A stretch of DNA of 64,000 bases from Franconibacter pulveris DSM 19144 (GCA_000621185.1 JHYZ01000014.1:62001-126000); one strand, 5' to 3'; counted from the first letter of the stretch, positions 47,905 through 58,882 are shown. Notes: a model not told the origin generated them from the sequence alone. Numbers and translations: made by a program.

Positions 47905-48750
47905 TTATTTCTCGCTATCCACCAGCCCGCGAACAAAGGCGCGCTGCATTGCCAAAACAATCACTACCGGCGGGATCAAGGTCAGCAGCATCGCCGCCAT
48001 CACCTGGTTCCACTGGGTGCTCCCCTCGCCAAGCGAAATCATCCCTTTAATGCCTGCCACCGCCGTGCCGAGGCTCGGGTCGCTGACTATCAGCAGCGGC
48101 CAGAGGTACTGGTTCCAGCCGTAGATAAAGGTGATGACAAACAGCGCCGCCAGGTTGGTTTTCGACAGCGGCAGCACGATGTCGCGGAAAAAGCGCATCG
48201 GCGAGGCGCCGTCAATGCGCGCCGCTTCCAGCAGTTCATCCGGCAGCGTCATAAAAAACTGGCGGAACAGAAAGGTAGCCGTAGCCGACGCCATCAGCGG
48301 CAGCGTCAGCCCGGTGTAGCTGTCGAGCATTTTCAGGTTCGCAATCACCTCTACCGTCGGGAAAATACGCACCTCGACCGGCAGCATCAGGGTGATAAAA
48401 ATCATCCAGAAGAAGAGATTGCGCAGCGGAAAGCGAAACCAGACGATGGCGAAAGCGGAAAGAATGGAGACGGCGATTTTGCCCACGGTGATGCTGAAAG
48501 CCATGATGAAGCTATTAAGCAGCATCAGCCAGAAGGGCGCGCTGTTGGCGCCGACGCCGTTGCGCCAGATGTTGCTCATGTTTTCCCACAGATGGCCGCC
48601 CGGGATAAGCGTCATCGGTGTAGCGAACACCGCCTGGTTATCGAGCGTTGCCGCCACAAACGCGACATAGAGCGGGAAAAGGATGACGGTGATGCCGATA
48701 ATCAGCATCACATGACAGAAGATGTCCAGCCCGCGACGGTTCTCAATCAT
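47905..48750 (-). CDS. ugpE: sn-Glycerol-3-phosphate ABC importer, permease UgpE
   Basis: A 281-residue inner-membrane permease with six helices. The ATPase-docking EAA loop is [26 protein letters not shown]. Its ATG overlaps the ugpA stop (ATGA). Confidence 0.97.
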   Translation of the reverse strand: MIENRRGLDIFCHVMLIIGITVILFPLYVAFVAATLDNQAVFATPMTLIPGGHLWENMSNIWRNGVGANSAPFWLMLLNSFIMAFSITVGKIAVSILSAFAIVWFRFPLRNLFFWMIFITLMLPVEVRIFPTVEVIANLKMLDSYTGLTLPLMASATATFLFRQFFMTLPDELLEAARIDGASPMRFFRDIVLPLSKTNLAALFVITFIYGWNQYLWPLLIVSDPSLGTAVAGIKGMISLGEGSTQWNQVMAAMLLTLIPPVVIVLAMQRAFVRGLVDSEK

Positions 48751-49634
48751 TGGTAGCGCACCTTTTTTTCCACATAGCGAAACTGCACGACCGTCAGCAC
48801 GATAACCAGCAGCATCAGCACCACGGACTGCGCGGCAGAAGCCGAGAGATCCAGCCCGGCGAAGCCTTCGCGATAAATTTTGTAGATAAGCGTGGTGGTG
48901 GCCTGCACCGGTCCGCCCGCCGTGGCGGCGTCGATAACCGGAAAGGTGTCGAAGAAGGCGTAAACGAGGTTCACCACCAGCAGGAAAAAGCTCACCGGTG
49001 CGATAAGCGGCAGCGCCAGCATAAAGAAGCGGCGAATGGGGCCCGCGCCGTCAATGGCGGCGGCTTCCACCAGCGAACGCGGGATGGACTGCAACGCGGC
49101 GAAAAAGAAAAGGAAGTTGTAGCTTATCTGCTTCCAGACCGAGGCGAAGACCACCAGGAACATCGCCTGGCCGCTGTTCTGCGCGTGGTTCCAGTAATAG
49201 CCGACATGCTCCAGCACGTGAGTGATAAGCCCGCGCCCCGGGTTGAACAGAAAGATCCAGAGCACCGCGGCAATAGCGGGCGCCACCGCATAGGGCAGCA
49301 GCATCAGCGTCTGGTAAAAACGGCTGCCGCGCACCACGTAATCCACAAGAGCTGCGAAAAAGAGCGACACCAGCAGGCCGCTGACGGTGACCAGCGCGCT
49401 GAATTTAATGGTGGTCCAGAAGGAGTCCAGATAGTAGCTGTCGTGGAAGAGCTGGGTAAAATTCGCGAGCCCGACAAACTGGCTGGAGAGCCCAAACGGG
49501 TCAACGCTTTGCACGGAGTACCAGAGCGCTTCGCCGGCAGGCCAGATGAAAAAGATAATGGTGATAATCAACTGCGGCGCCAGCAGCGCGTAGGGCAGCC
49601 AGCCTGAGCGAAACACCGGACGAGATGAAGACAT
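48747..49634 (-). CDS. ugpA: sn-Glycerol-3-phosphate ABC importer, permease UgpA
   Basis: A 295-residue permease, same length as E. coli UgpA, with six helices and the EAA loop [20 protein letters not shown]. The ATG at 49634 gives the family start [15 protein letters not shown]; upstream in-frame codons run into the repeat-bearing ugpB-ugpA gap. Confidence 0.97.
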   Translation of the reverse strand: MSSSRPVFRSGWLPYALLAPQLIITIIFFIWPAGEALWYSVQSVDPFGLSSQFVGLANFTQLFHDSYYLDSFWTTIKFSALVTVSGLLVSLFFAALVDYVVRGSRFYQTLMLLPYAVAPAIAAVLWIFLFNPGRGLITHVLEHVGYYWNHAQNSGQAMFLVVFASVWKQISYNFLFFFAALQSIPRSLVEAAAIDGAGPIRRFFMLALPLIAPVSFFLLVVNLVYAFFDTFPVIDAATAGGPVQATTTLIYKIYREGFAGLDLSASAAQSVVLMLLVIVLTVVQFRYVEKKVRYQ

Positions 49635-49698
49635 AGCGTAACTCTTTAACAGCAGCGGGCGGCGGACAGGCCGCCCAACGTTGCAGAAAAACGTGAAA

Positions 49699-49724
49699 GG
49701 CGGAGGCGTTTCGCTTATCCGCCC
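49699..49724. repeat. REP-like palindrome in the ugpB-ugpA gap
   Basis: GGCGGAGGCGTTTCGCTTAT followed by CCGCCC; arms GGCGGA / TCCGCC. It shares CGCTTATCC(G/A)CCCGAC with the element at 57461-57487 and resembles the inverse of 8918-8944. Confidence 0.55.
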
Positions 49725-49761
49725 GACAACGGCGTTATTCAACGGCGCGTTCTGGTTTTAT

Positions 49762-49801
49762 CCCTCACAGCAGCCCTCTCCCCGCTGGGAGAGGGTGAGG
49801 G
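49762..49801. repeat. Second palindromic element in the ugpB-ugpA gap
   Basis: Nested arms CCCTCAC / GTGAGGG and CCCTCTCCC / GGGAGAGGG make a long hairpin just after the ugpB stop. It is a likely mRNA-stabilising or attenuating structure that would favour ugpB over the downstream genes. Confidence 0.65.
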
Positions 49802-49812
49802 GCGTCGCGTTA

Positions 49813-51132
49813 TCAGGACTTCGTCGACTGCTCGAAACGGCGCAGCAGCTGGTTGCCGCGCTCAACGGCGGAGTCCAGCGCCTGCTGTGGCGTCTTCTTA
49901 CCGGTCCAGACGCTTTCCAGCTCTTCATCAACAATGGTGCGGATCTGCGGCATATTGCCCAGACGCAGCCCTTTGGTGAACGGCAGCGGCGGCTTGTTCA
50001 GCATCTGGCGGGTGGCGATATCCGCGCCCGGGTTCTTGTCATAGAAGCCCTGCTCGCGCGTCAGGTCGTAAGCGGCAGTGGTGATAGGCAGATAACCGGT
50101 TTTCTGATGCCATTCCGCGGCGATTTCCGGCTGCGCGAGGAAGTTCAGGAACTCCGCCACGCCTTTGTACATCGCTTTGTCTTTGCCCTGCATCACCCAC
50201 AGGCTCGCCCCGCCGATAATGGCGTTTTGCGGCGCGCCTTTTACGTCGGCGTCGTAAGGCATCATGCCTACGCCATAATTGAATTTGGCGTAGTGGCGGA
50301 TATCCGCAAGCGAACCGGAAGACGCAGTGGTAATGGCGCAGTCGCCGTTGTAAAACTTCTCGGTTGATTCGTCTTTACGGCCGAAATAGCTGAAATCGCC
50401 CTTCTTGTTGAGCTCCTGCAGCAGCGCGATATGCTTCACCTGCTCCGGCTTGTTGAACTCCAGCACCGCGTCGGCGCCGTCGAAGCCGTTATTTTGGGTG
50501 GCGACCGGCAGACCATGCCAGGCGCTGAAGTTTTCAATCTGGATCCAGCCCTGCCAGCCGCTGGCGTAGCCGCACTTCATCCCTGCCGCTTTCAGCTTCG
50601 CGGTATAGGCGGCGAGATCCTGCCAGGTTTTCGGCGGCTGCTCCGGGTCTAAGCCCGCTTTTTTGAACGCGTCTTTGTTGTAGTAGAGCACCGGGGTGGA
50701 GCTGTTAAACGGCTGAGAGAGTAAGTGCCCGCTTTTGGCATCGGTGTAGTAACCGGCGACGGTCGGTACAAACTGGGTTTCATCGAACTTAATGCCAGCG
50801 TCGTTAAAAACTTCGTACACGGGCTTGATGGCTTTGGAAGCCATCATGGTGGCGGTGCCCACTTCATACACCTGCAAAATCGCCGGAGCGTTGCCGGTGC
50901 GGAAAGCCGCGATGCCTGCCGCCAGGCTCTGCTCATAGTTGCCTTTGTAAACCGGGGTGATTTTGTATTCCGGGTGCGCCTGGTTGAAGCGCTGCGCCAG
51001 TGAATCGACCTCTTTACCCAGTTCGCCTTCCATGGAATGCCAGAAAGGAATGGCGGTTGCGGCCATTGCCGGGCCGCTCAGCGCCCATCCCAGAGCCACA
51101 CAAATTGCTGTACGTCGTAACGAAGCTGTCAT
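49813..51132 (-). CDS. ugpB: sn-Glycerol-3-phosphate periplasmic binding protein
   Basis: A 439-residue binding protein. The signal peptide is roughly [18 protein letters not shown]...PAMA. The mature part shows [20 protein letters not shown] and the ligand region IGGASLWVM. It binds glycerol-3-phosphate and glycerophosphodiesters. The ATG at 51132 gives the E. coli length (438). First gene of ugpBAECQ behind tandem Pho boxes. Confidence 0.97.
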   Translation of the reverse strand: MTASLRRTAICVALGWALSGPAMAATAIPFWHSMEGELGKEVDSLAQRFNQAHPEYKITPVYKGNYEQSLAAGIAAFRTGNAPAILQVYEVGTATMMASKAIKPVYEVFNDAGIKFDETQFVPTVAGYYTDAKSGHLLSQPFNSSTPVLYYNKDAFKKAGLDPEQPPKTWQDLAAYTAKLKAAGMKCGYASGWQGWIQIENFSAWHGLPVATQNNGFDGADAVLEFNKPEQVKHIALLQELNKKGDFSYFGRKDESTEKFYNGDCAITTASSGSLADIRHYAKFNYGVGMMPYDADVKGAPQNAIIGGASLWVMQGKDKAMYKGVAEFLNFLAQPEIAAEWHQKTGYLPITTAAYDLTREQGFYDKNPGADIATRQMLNKPPLPFTKGLRLGNMPQIRTIVDEELESVWTGKKTPQQALDSAVERGNQLLRRFEQSTKS

Positions 51133-51215
51133 GTCTGTTATCTCTCTGATTATGCGTCGTTTGAGATGCGCGAAATCACGCGTTTTATGCTCGCGAGGTA
51201 ACATGACACGCGCGT

Positions 51216-51255
51216 ATGACAGAAAAATAACTGCTAAGTTACGAGATTGTTACAT
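51216..51255 (-). promoter_or_regulatory. Tandem Pho boxes of the ugp operon
   Basis: On the minus strand four PhoB half-sites repeat every 11 bases: ATGTAAC, TCGTAAC, CAGTTAT and CTGTCAT, the last exact. AT-rich or variable 4-base spacers separate them. They lie 84-123 bases ahead of ugpB, consistent with activation by PhoB-P on phosphate starvation. Confidence 0.8.
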
Positions 51256-51372
51256 TCAAACGGCGCAGAGATGACGCTAACGTGATGCCCGGGTGACGGG
51301 TTTCACTCGCGTAGCCGGGCGGCGATAGCTTCAGGCGAGAGACGCTCAGCCGCTGCGTTAGCCGCCAGCCAG

Positions 51373-51675
51373 TTATCGCGTTTTGGCCTTCTGCCATTCG
51401 CCGTTTTTGATTTGGTTATAGGTGCGGTTGATCTCGCGGCGTTCCGCCTCCCGTTCGCCATCAGACAGGGCTCGCTGTTCATAGTCGCAGGGGGAGTAAC
51501 GCACGCGGCGGCACTGTTCATCCATATCGCGGGCGGTGGGCGTCGGCGTTTTTTCCTGCCAGACAGCAGGGTCGCGTAGATCCCGCTTTCCCGGCGCAGC
51601 CAGTTCAACGCCAGCGACGGTAAGCGAGCTGTAAAACATGAACAGAGAGAGCAGATGATATGTTGCCAGACGCAT
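51373..51675 (-). CDS. Small secreted protein of unknown function
   Basis: A 100-residue protein I do not recognise. The N-terminus MRLATYHLLSLFMFYSSLTVAG is a likely signal peptide. The mature part is charged, with two cysteines (DEQCRRVRYSPCDYEQ) and a basic and acidic helix-prone tail (SDGEREAERREINRTYNQIK). AGGGAGGAAAT immediately before the ATG supports expression. It lies between the liv terminator and ugpB. An overlapping 142-codon frame has no such start context and is dismissed. Confidence 0.65.
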   Translation of the reverse strand: MRLATYHLLSLFMFYSSLTVAGVELAAPGKRDLRDPAVWQEKTPTPTARDMDEQCRRVRYSPCDYEQRALSDGEREAERREINRTYNQIKNGEWQKAKTR

Positions 51676-51737
51676 ATTTCCTCCCTGCCCTGACCGGGCG
51701 CGCGATAAATAAACGCCCGAGAAATTAGCACGGCGGA

Positions 51738-51768
51738 AAAGAAAAAGGAGCCTTGCGGCCCCTTTTAC
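51738..51768 (-). terminator. liv operon terminator
   Basis: On the minus strand AAGGGGCC GCAA GGCTCCTT (one mismatch) is followed by TTTCTTTTC, beginning 13 bases after the livF stop. Confidence 0.82.
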
Positions 51769-51779
51769 AGAATAGTGCT

Positions 51780-52493
<714 letters not shown>

Positions 52494-52494
52494 C

Positions 52495-53262
52495 TTAAGC
52501 CTCACCGAGATAAGCGCGAATAACGTCAGGGTTGTTGCGGATCTGCTCCGGCGTGCCGTTGGCAAGCGGCGTCCCCTGGTTCACCACATAGATTCGGTCC
52601 GAAATCCCCATCACCAGCTTCATATCATGCTCAATCAGCAAAATCGTGGTGTTGTGATGATTACGCAGTTCAACGATAAGCTCGTCCAGCTCTTTGGTCT
52701 CTTTCGGGTTGAGGCCCGCCGCCGGTTCATCGAGCATCAGGATCTCCGGCTGCGTCACCATGCAGCGGGCGATTTCCAGACGTCGCTGGTCGCCGTAGGC
52801 GAGGTTGCCCGCCTGGCGGTTGGCGTGCTGCAACAGATTGATGCGCTCAAGCCAGGCGGCGGCGCGATCCAGCGCGTCGCTGTGGGCGCGACGAAACGCC
52901 GGAGTTTTCAGCAGGCCGGAAAAGAGACCCGATTTAAGCTGCTGGTGTTGCGCCACCAGCAGGTTTTCGATCACCGTCATTTCACGAAACAGTCGAACAT
53001 GCTGGAAGGTGCGCACCACGCCCATACGGGCGATCTGCTGGCCCGGCAAGCCTTCGAGATGCTGGTCGCGCAGCAGGATGGTGCCGCCGGTGGGCTTGTA
53101 AAAGCCGGTCAGGCAGTTAAACACCGTGGTCTTGCCCGCCCCGTTGGGGCCAATCAGCGAGACGATTTCCTGCGGGCGCAGCTCCAGCGAGACGTTATTC
53201 ACGGCAAGCAGACCGCCAAAACGCATCATCAGGCCGCTGACGGATAATAATGGCTGACTCAT
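52495..53262 (-). CDS. livG: Branched-chain amino acid ABC importer, ATPase LivG
   Basis: A 255-residue ATPase. Walker A is [14 protein letters not shown], the signature region is [15 protein letters not shown] and Walker B is [13 protein letters not shown]. The extended C-terminal segment is typical of the HAAT family. Overlaps livM by 4 bases. Confidence 0.98.
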   Translation of the reverse strand: MSQPLLSVSGLMMRFGGLLAVNNVSLELRPQEIVSLIGPNGAGKTTVFNCLTGFYKPTGGTILLRDQHLEGLPGQQIARMGVVRTFQHVRLFREMTVIENLLVAQHQQLKSGLFSGLLKTPAFRRAHSDALDRAAAWLERINLLQHANRQAGNLAYGDQRRLEIARCMVTQPEILMLDEPAAGLNPKETKELDELIVELRNHHNTTILLIEHDMKLVMGISDRIYVVNQGTPLANGTPEQIRNNPDVIRAYLGEA

Positions 53263-54530
53263 GCCTGCTCTCCTTTACCGCTTTTCAGTTTCAGCTGCGG
53301 GCGCGTCATCGGCAACAACCCCTGCGGGCGCCAGATCATCATCAGCACCATCAGGCCACCCAGCACCAGCATGCTGTATTCATTCAGGTCACGCATCAGT
53401 TCACGGGAAACGACCAGCAGAATGGCCGCGAGGATCACGGCGAACTGCGAGCCCATGCCGCCCAGCACCACAATCGCCAGCACAAACGCGGATTCCGCGA
53501 AGGTGAAGGACTCCGGGCTGACGAAGCCCTGGCGCGCAGCGAACAGCGTACCGGCGAAACCGGCGAACGCAGCGCTGATGGTAAAGGCGGTCAGCTTGAT
53601 TCGCGTCGGGTTCAGGCCAAGCGAGCGGCAGGCTATTTCATCTTCGCGCAGCGCTTCCCAGGCGCGACCCAGCGGCATACGCAGCAGACGGTTAATCACA
53701 AACAGCGAAAAGACCACCAGCAGCAGCGCCACCATATAAAGCCAGATAACCCGGTCGGACGGGTCGTACTTCACGCCGAAGAAGTTGCTGAAGGTATCCC
53801 AGCCGCCTTCGCGCGCGGTGCGGCTAAACTCCAGCCCGAAGAAGGTCGGTTTCGGGATCTGGCTGATGCCGTTCGGGCCGCCGGTAATTTCGGTGTTATT
53901 GAGCAGCAGGATGCGCACAATCTCGCCGAAGCCCAGCGTCACAATCGCCAGGTAGTCGCCGCGCAAACGCAGTACCGGGAAGCCGAGCAGGAAACCCGCC
54001 GCCGCGGCAACCAGGCCCGCGAGCGGCAGGCAGGTCCAGAAGCCCAGGCCGTAATAGTGGTTCAGTAAGGCGAAGGTATACGCGCCAATGGCGTAGAAAC
54101 CGCCGTAGCCCAGCACCAGCAGGCCGGAAAGCCCCACCACCACGTTCAGGCCAAGGCCGAGGATGATATAAATCATCGTCAGGGTGGCGATATCCACCGT
54201 GCCGCGCGAAACCATAAACGGCCAGGCGACGGCAATCAGCAGCAGAAGCAGCAGGAACAGCTTTTGCTTCACCGTCGAGCCATCAATGGCCGGCAGAATA
54301 AACTTCGGCCCGGAGACCTTTTTCATGCTCTGCTGGAAGAACGGGCGCAGCAGCTGGAAGAAGAAGACCACGGCGGTGCCGATGAAGATCCACTCCCAGC
54401 GCACGTCGGCGGCGGAACCCACCACCAGACGGGTGCCGTCGAGGCTTAACTGCACGCCCATGAAAACGGACGCCAGCACGAAGAACATGGCGGCGGAAAG
54501 AATGGCCGCGACAAAATGCATCGGTTTCAT
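53259..54530 (-). CDS. livM: Branched-chain amino acid ABC importer, permease LivM
   Basis: A 423-residue inner-membrane permease, 2 residues shorter than E. coli LivM. An N-terminal extension with helices precedes the core, which shows [40 protein letters not shown] and the EAA-like [20 protein letters not shown]. Overlaps livH by 4 bases. Confidence 0.98.
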   Translation of the reverse strand: MKPMHFVAAILSAAMFFVLASVFMGVQLSLDGTRLVVGSAADVRWEWIFIGTAVVFFFQLLRPFFQQSMKKVSGPKFILPAIDGSTVKQKLFLLLLLLIAVAWPFMVSRGTVDIATLTMIYIILGLGLNVVVGLSGLLVLGYGGFYAIGAYTFALLNHYYGLGFWTCLPLAGLVAAAAGFLLGFPVLRLRGDYLAIVTLGFGEIVRILLLNNTEITGGPNGISQIPKPTFFGLEFSRTAREGGWDTFSNFFGVKYDPSDRVIWLYMVALLLVVFSLFVINRLLRMPLGRAWEALREDEIACRSLGLNPTRIKLTAFTISAAFAGFAGTLFAARQGFVSPESFTFAESAFVLAIVVLGGMGSQFAVILAAILLVVSRELMRDLNEYSMLVLGGLMVLMMIWRPQGLLPMTRPQLKLKSGKGEQA

Positions 54531-55453
54531 ACTTTTTCCACCTCCGGACGGCCCAGGATGCCGGTGGGCATCACCAGCAACACGCCGATCAACAGCGCGA
54601 ACGAGACCACATCTTTATATTCAGTGCTCAGATAAGCAGAGCAGAGCGCTTCGGTCACGCCGAGAATGAGCCCGCCGATCATCGCGCCCGGAATGCTGCC
54701 GATGCCGCCCAGCACCGCGGCGGTGAAGGCTTTCATCCCGGCCATAAAGCCGATGTAAGGGTTGATAACGCCGTAGAACTGGCCGAGCAGCACGCCCGCC
54801 ACCGCCGCCATCGCTGCGCCAATCACGAAGGTGAGCGCAATAACGCGGTCGGTGTTGATGCCAAGCAGGCTCGCCATTTTTAAATCTTCCGCGCAGGCGC
54901 GGCAGGCGCGGCCCATGCGGGAGTAGCGGATAAACAGCGTCAGCGCGAGCATCGCCAGCACGGTCACGACCCAGATAACCAGCTGCATGGTGGTGATGCT
55001 GGCGGAGAAGTTTTCGCTGCTGCCTACCGTCCACTGACCGTTAAAGAGGCTTGGCAGCGCGATATCGCGCGAGCCTTCCGTCAGGCTGACGTAGTTTTGC
55101 AAAAAGATAGACATGCCAATCGCAGAGATCAGCGCAATCAGGCGCTTGGAGCTGCGCACCGGGCGGTAGGCCACGCGCTCAATACTCCAGCCGTAAGCGC
55201 TGGCGATAACAATCGCCCCCACAAACGCGGCGCTAATCAGCAGCCAGCTGGTGTCGATGCCCATCATCATCAGCGCGGCGATGATCATAAACGACACATA
55301 ACTGCCAATCATGTAAACCTCGCCGTGAGCGAAGTTAATCATGCCGATAATGCCGTAAACCATGGTGTAGCCGATGGCTATCAGCGCATAAGTGCTGCCC
55401 AGCGTGACGCCGTTAAACATCTGCTGGAGAAAATAGAGGAACTGCTCGGACAT
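54527..55453 (-). CDS. livH: Branched-chain amino acid ABC importer, permease LivH
   Basis: A 308-residue permease with about eight helices, same length as in E. coli. Core motifs are [39 protein letters not shown] and [20 protein letters not shown]. It follows livK by 60 bases. Confidence 0.98.
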   Translation of the reverse strand: MSEQFLYFLQQMFNGVTLGSTYALIAIGYTMVYGIIGMINFAHGEVYMIGSYVSFMIIAALMMMGIDTSWLLISAAFVGAIVIASAYGWSIERVAYRPVRSSKRLIALISAIGMSIFLQNYVSLTEGSRDIALPSLFNGQWTVGSSENFSASITTMQLVIWVVTVLAMLALTLFIRYSRMGRACRACAEDLKMASLLGINTDRVIALTFVIGAAMAAVAGVLLGQFYGVINPYIGFMAGMKAFTAAVLGGIGSIPGAMIGGLILGVTEALCSAYLSTEYKDVVSFALLIGVLLVMPTGILGRPEVEKV

Positions 55454-55513
55454 AACGTAACCTTCTTCAATCCTGCGGGATTGCCCGCAGGGGGGATGAA
55501 CAAGCGCCTCGCC

Positions 55514-56623
55514 TTATTTCGCCACTGTGGACGAGCCGTCGGCGTGCCACTGGAAGACACCAAACTCAAATCCTTTCAGATCGCCTTTTTCATCCCAGTT
55601 CAGCGGCCCAATCACGGTATTCGCACCGTGCGCTTTTAACTCTTTAACCAGCTCCGCCGGTTCGCGGCTGTCGGCGCGCTCAAGCGCGGCAGCGAGCGAC
55701 TGCACGGCGGCGTACGTTATCCAGACATACGGTCCGCTCGGATCTTTCTTCTGCGCTTTCAGCGCTTCCACCACCGCCTGGTTGGCAGGCTCCTGGTCGT
55801 AGCGTTTCGGCATAGTGACCAGCATCCCCTCGCCCGCCTTGCCCGCAATGTTGGAAAGCGACGCGTTGCCTACCCCTTCCGGCCCCATAAACTGCGTTTT
55901 CAGACCGGTGGCGCGCGCCTGGCGCAGCATCTGGCCCATTTCCGGGTAGTAGCCGCCGTAGTAAACAAAGTCGATATTCTCTTTTTTCAGACGCGACAGC
56001 AGCGCGGAGAAATCTTTCTCGCCTGCGGTAATGCCGTCAAAGAAAACCACGTTGGCGCCGCCCTTTTTCAGCCCGTCCTGCACCGAACGCGCCAGCCCTT
56101 CGCCGTACTGCTGCTTATCATGGATGATGGCGATGCGCTGCGGCTTGAGCGTCTTCAGAATGTATTGCGCGGCGGTCGGTCCCTGAGCGGAATCGAGGCC
56201 TGCGGTGCGCATAATCATCTTATAGCCGCGCTGCGTCAGCTCCGGGTTAGTGGCGCCCGGCGTTATCATCAGAATGCCTTCGTCTTCATAGATGTCTGAT
56301 GCAGGCTGCGTGGAAGAGGAGCAGAGGTGACCAATCACATACTGAATACCGTCGTTGACGATTTTGTTCGCCACCGCCACAGCCTGTTTTGGATCGCAGG
56401 CGTCGTCATATTCCACGCCCACCAGCTTGTCGCCCTTGATGCCGCCTTTGGCATTGATATCGTTAATCGCCTGGCGCGCGCCGTTGAACTCCATATCGCC
56501 CCACTGCGCTACCGGCCCGGACATTGCGCCGACAACGGCCACTTTAATTTCTTCAGCGAAAGCCGTTTGCGATACCGCCAGTGCAATCATCCCCGCGATA
56601 AATGACTTCGCGTTCCTGTTCAT
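55514..56623 (-). CDS. livK: Leucine-specific periplasmic binding protein
   Basis: A 369-residue binding protein, same length as E. coli LivK. Signal peptide about residues 1-23 (ending QTAFA). Ligand-pocket segments include [20 protein letters not shown] and [18 protein letters not shown]. Assigned LivK rather than LivJ because it heads livHMGF and has [15 protein letters not shown]. The ATG at 56623 is chosen for its E. coli-like start (MNRNAK); one five codons upstream is possible. Confidence 0.97.
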   Translation of the reverse strand: MNRNAKSFIAGMIALAVSQTAFAEEIKVAVVGAMSGPVAQWGDMEFNGARQAINDINAKGGIKGDKLVGVEYDDACDPKQAVAVANKIVNDGIQYVIGHLCSSSTQPASDIYEDEGILMITPGATNPELTQRGYKMIMRTAGLDSAQGPTAAQYILKTLKPQRIAIIHDKQQYGEGLARSVQDGLKKGGANVVFFDGITAGEKDFSALLSRLKKENIDFVYYGGYYPEMGQMLRQARATGLKTQFMGPEGVGNASLSNIAGKAGEGMLVTMPKRYDQEPANQAVVEALKAQKKDPSGPYVWITYAAVQSLAAALERADSREPAELVKELKAHGANTVIGPLNWDEKGDLKGFEFGVFQWHADGSSTVAK

Positions 56624-57045
56624 TCTCAAATACCCCATTTGTGACGTGTGTTGCTAATTGGTTTTATTATGGTTAAAAATTATTCTGTTGATTTTATAGA
56701 CAACGCTATTTTTGCCTGTTTCTTTAATGGCTTAGCGTAGTATTTACGGAGAATACTAACTAAATCCTCTATTTTTCAGGCGATTAAGCAGAGATAATAT
56801 TCTGTATTAATGCGGAGATAAACAAAAAAAAGCGCAGCGATTAGCATAAAATATCGATATTATGAGCCAGATAAATCGCTGCCTTTCAGCGTTATCTGCG
56901 GGTGTTCTTTCGATCCGCAACGGTTACGACTGCTTTGCTGTTAACACAAAAAGTAATCAGCTAGTGAATAGATAAGAAAGTAAAAGCCGCCGGTAAAAGA
57001 AATTAGGTAAACTTAGCTTTATTTCTGTTTGCGGAAACGCCCGTC
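56624..57045. other. livK-panM divergent intergenic region
   Basis: A 422-base, AT-rich region (especially 56650-56850) that should hold the promoters of livK and panM. The livK leader reads CAACACACGTCACAAATGGG, a C/A-rich stretch of the type bound by GcvB RNA. Lrp control of liv is known in E. coli; Lrp sites are too loose to place by eye. No small gene was found. Confidence 0.55.
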
Positions 57046-57438
57046 ATGAAACTTACCATTATTCGCCTCGACACCTTTAGCGAGCAGGACTATCTTGACC
57101 TCGGCAAAATCTGGCCTGAATACCCCGCCGACTCGCTGCGCGTAGATGAAACGCACCGTATTTACGCCGCTCGTTTTAACGACCGTCTGCTAGGGGCTGT
57201 GCGCGTGTTGCTAAACGGCACCGAAGGGACGATGGACTCGCTGCGCGTGCGTGAAGTTACGCGCCGTCGTGGCGTCGGGCATTACCTGATAGAAGAAGCG
57301 ATTCGCGATAACCCGTCGATTACCGACTGGCGCGTAACGGATACCGGCGTGGAAGACCGCAACGTGATGAATGCGTTTATGGCGGCGCTGGGCTTTACCG
57401 CACAGCAGGATAGCTGGGTGAAGCGCTTAGAAGCGTGA
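57046..57438 (+). CDS. panM: PanD maturation and regulatory factor PanM (PanZ)
   Basis: A 130-residue GNAT-fold protein that binds acetyl-CoA and triggers self-cleavage of aspartate decarboxylase PanD, linking beta-alanine and CoA synthesis to CoA level. The core SLRVREVTRRRGVGHYLIEEA and the start MKLTIIRL match E. coli PanM (127). Its place between livK and livJ is conserved. Confidence 0.95.
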   Translation: MKLTIIRLDTFSEQDYLDLGKIWPEYPADSLRVDETHRIYAARFNDRLLGAVRVLLNGTEGTMDSLRVREVTRRRGVGHYLIEEAIRDNPSITDWRVTDTGVEDRNVMNAFMAALGFTAQQDSWVKRLEA

Positions 57439-57460
57439 TGGCGGCGGCGTCGCTGTTAAA

Positions 57461-57487
57461 GGGTGGATGCGCTTCGCTTATCCACCC
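57461..57487. repeat. REP-like palindrome after panM
   Basis: GGGTGGATGCGCTTCGCTTA followed by TCCACCC; arms GGGTGGA / TCCACCC. Third member of the family also seen at 8918-8944 and 49699-49724. Confidence 0.6.
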
Positions 57488-57547
57488 GACAAAACCGCCC
57501 GCACCACAGTCGTTACAGGACGGGTAAGCGTGCACACCCGCCGTCGT

Positions 57548-57592
57548 GGGTTGAAGGGTGCAGCTAACGCCGCTGTAGCTCGAAAGGCGCCG
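57548..57592. repeat. 45-bp direct repeat, copy 1
   Basis: A 45-base unit starting GGGTTGAAGGGTGCAGCTAA and ending GAAAGGCGCCG. It recurs at 57675-57719 with one mismatch (44 of 45). Part of a composite element; see copy 2. Confidence 0.9.
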
Positions 57593-57596
57593 CAAC

Positions 57597-57677
57597 ATAT
57601 TTCCCCAAGGATTTCGTGCTACAGCAAGGCGGCAAACCCTGAAATCCCCGGGAGCTTACATCCGTAAGTGACCGGGG
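57597..57677. repeat. Inverted partial unit and nested hairpin between the direct repeats
   Basis: At 57597-57625 ATATTTCCCC...GCTACAGC is a diverged inverted copy of the end of the direct-repeat unit plus its right flank (GCTGTAGCGCGAAA...GGGGAAAT). At 57646-57677 a nested hairpin has outer arms CCCCGG / CCGGGG and inner arms CTTAC / GTAAG. The element directly follows livJ on the livJ strand. Confidence 0.7.
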
Positions 57678-57719
57678 TTGAAGGGTGCAGCTAACGCCGC
57701 TGTAGCGCGAAAGGCGCCG
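57675..57719. repeat. 45-bp direct repeat, copy 2
   Basis: Second copy, ending 6 bases from the livJ stop codon. The spacing between copies is 127 bases start to start. It resembles dispersed intergenic enterobacterial repeats, but I cannot name the family with confidence. Confidence 0.9.
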
Positions 57720-57725
57720 GGGAAA

Positions 57726-58829
57726 TTATTTGGCGTCGGTGGCCGTGCCGTTAGCATGCCAGGTAAACACGCCGAACTCAAAGCCCTTCAGGTCGCCCTT
57801 TTCATCCCAGGAGAGCGGGCCCATCACCGTTTCCACGGAGCTGCCTTTCAGGTATTTGGCGATAGCCGCCGGGTCGTCGCTCTGGTTCAGGCCTGCCGCC
57901 AGCGATTGCAGCGCGGCGTAGGTGGTCCAGACGAAAGCGCCGCTCGCATCCTGCTTGTTCGCTTTGATGGCGTCTACAATCGGTTTGTTCGCCGGCACCT
58001 GATCGTAGTTCTTCGGCTTGGTAACCAGCATTCCTTCAGCAGATTCGCCTGCGATGTTCGAGAGCGACACGTTCGCTACCCCTTCCGGCCCCATAAACTG
58101 GGTTTTCAGGCCCGCCGCACGGGACTGGCGCAGAATCTGCCCCATTTCCGGGTGATAACCGCCGTAGTAAACGAAGTCGATGTTTTCTTTCTTCAGGCGC
58201 GCCACCAGGGTGGAGAAATCTTTCTCGCCCGCGGTAATGCCGTCAAAGAAGACCACGTTCGCTTTACCTTTTTTCAGGTTGTCCTGCACCGCGCGCGCCA
58301 GGCCTTCGCCATACTGCTGTTTGTCATGGATGATGGCGATGCGCTGCGGCTTCACTTTCTCCAGAATGTATTTCGCCGCCGTCGGCCCCTGATCGGAGTC
58401 CAGACCGGTAGTGCGCAGGATCAGCTGATAACCGCGAGCGGTCAGCTCCGGCGCGGTGGCAGCCGGGGTGATCATCAGAATGCCTTCGTCTTCGTAAATG
58501 TCAGAGGCAGGCTGCGTGGAAGAGGAGCAGAGGTGGCCAATAACATATTTAATGCCGTCGTTAACCACTTTGTTCGCTACCGCGACCGCCTGTTTCGGGT
58601 CGCAGGCGTCGTCATATTTTACCGCTACGAGCTTATTGCCCTTAATGCCGCCTTTGGCGTTGATGTCTTTAATCGCCTGCTCGGCGCCGGTAAACTCCTG
58701 GTCGCCGTACTGCGCTACCGGACCGGACATCGCCCCGACCACCGCGACTTTAATATCTTCCGCCATCGCCGCGCTGCTCATTGCCAGAGCGATACATCCC
58801 GCCAGTAAGGCTTTACCCATCATTTTCAT
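57726..58829 (-). CDS. livJ: Leucine/isoleucine/valine periplasmic binding protein
   Basis: A 367-residue binding protein, same length as E. coli LivJ, paralogous to LivK in this window. The signal peptide is [36 protein letters not shown] and [20 protein letters not shown] identify LivJ. The ATG at 58829 is chosen by alignment with the E. coli start; several in-frame ATGs lie nearby, at 58844, 58823 and 58820. It uses the LivHMGF membrane complex. Confidence 0.96.
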   Translation of the reverse strand: MKMMGKALLAGCIALAMSSAAMAEDIKVAVVGAMSGPVAQYGDQEFTGAEQAIKDINAKGGIKGNKLVAVKYDDACDPKQAVAVANKVVNDGIKYVIGHLCSSSTQPASDIYEDEGILMITPAATAPELTARGYQLILRTTGLDSDQGPTAAKYILEKVKPQRIAIIHDKQQYGEGLARAVQDNLKKGKANVVFFDGITAGEKDFSTLVARLKKENIDFVYYGGYHPEMGQILRQSRAAGLKTQFMGPEGVANVSLSNIAGESAEGMLVTKPKNYDQVPANKPIVDAIKANKQDASGAFVWTTYAALQSLAAGLNQSDDPAAIAKYLKGSSVETVMGPLSWDEKGDLKGFEFGVFTWHANGTATDAK

Positions 58830-58843
58830 CCTGAGCTTCCCCA

Positions 58844-58882
58844 TTGTTGTGGTTTTTGCAGTTGTGTTGTTGTTTTGTTTTG
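58844..58882 (-). promoter_or_regulatory. C/A-rich livJ leader, likely GcvB target
   Basis: The livJ mRNA leader is almost purely A and C here, including AACAACAACACAACTGC. GcvB R1 pairs with CA-rich leaders of amino acid transporter mRNAs, and livJ and livK are reported GcvB targets in Salmonella. The gcvB gene is not in the window. Confidence 0.5.

Noticed and set aside
47904-47960. 19-codon N-terminal extension of ugpC
   Set aside because: It would overlap ugpE; the conserved UgpC start lies at 47903, right after the ugpE stop.
51303-51731. 142-codon minus-strand frame overlapping the small secreted protein
   Set aside because: The alternative frame has the ribosome site, signal peptide and sensible composition; this frame does not.
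57548-57719. CRISPR array suspicion because of direct repeats
   Set aside because: Only two copies, 82-base intervening stretch with an inverted relative and a hairpin, and no cas genes.
57467-57725. Plus-strand coding frames across the panM-livJ repeats (translations with KGAANAAVARKAP twice)
   Set aside because: The shared peptide simply reflects the 45-bp direct repeat; frames have poor start context and run antisense into livJ.
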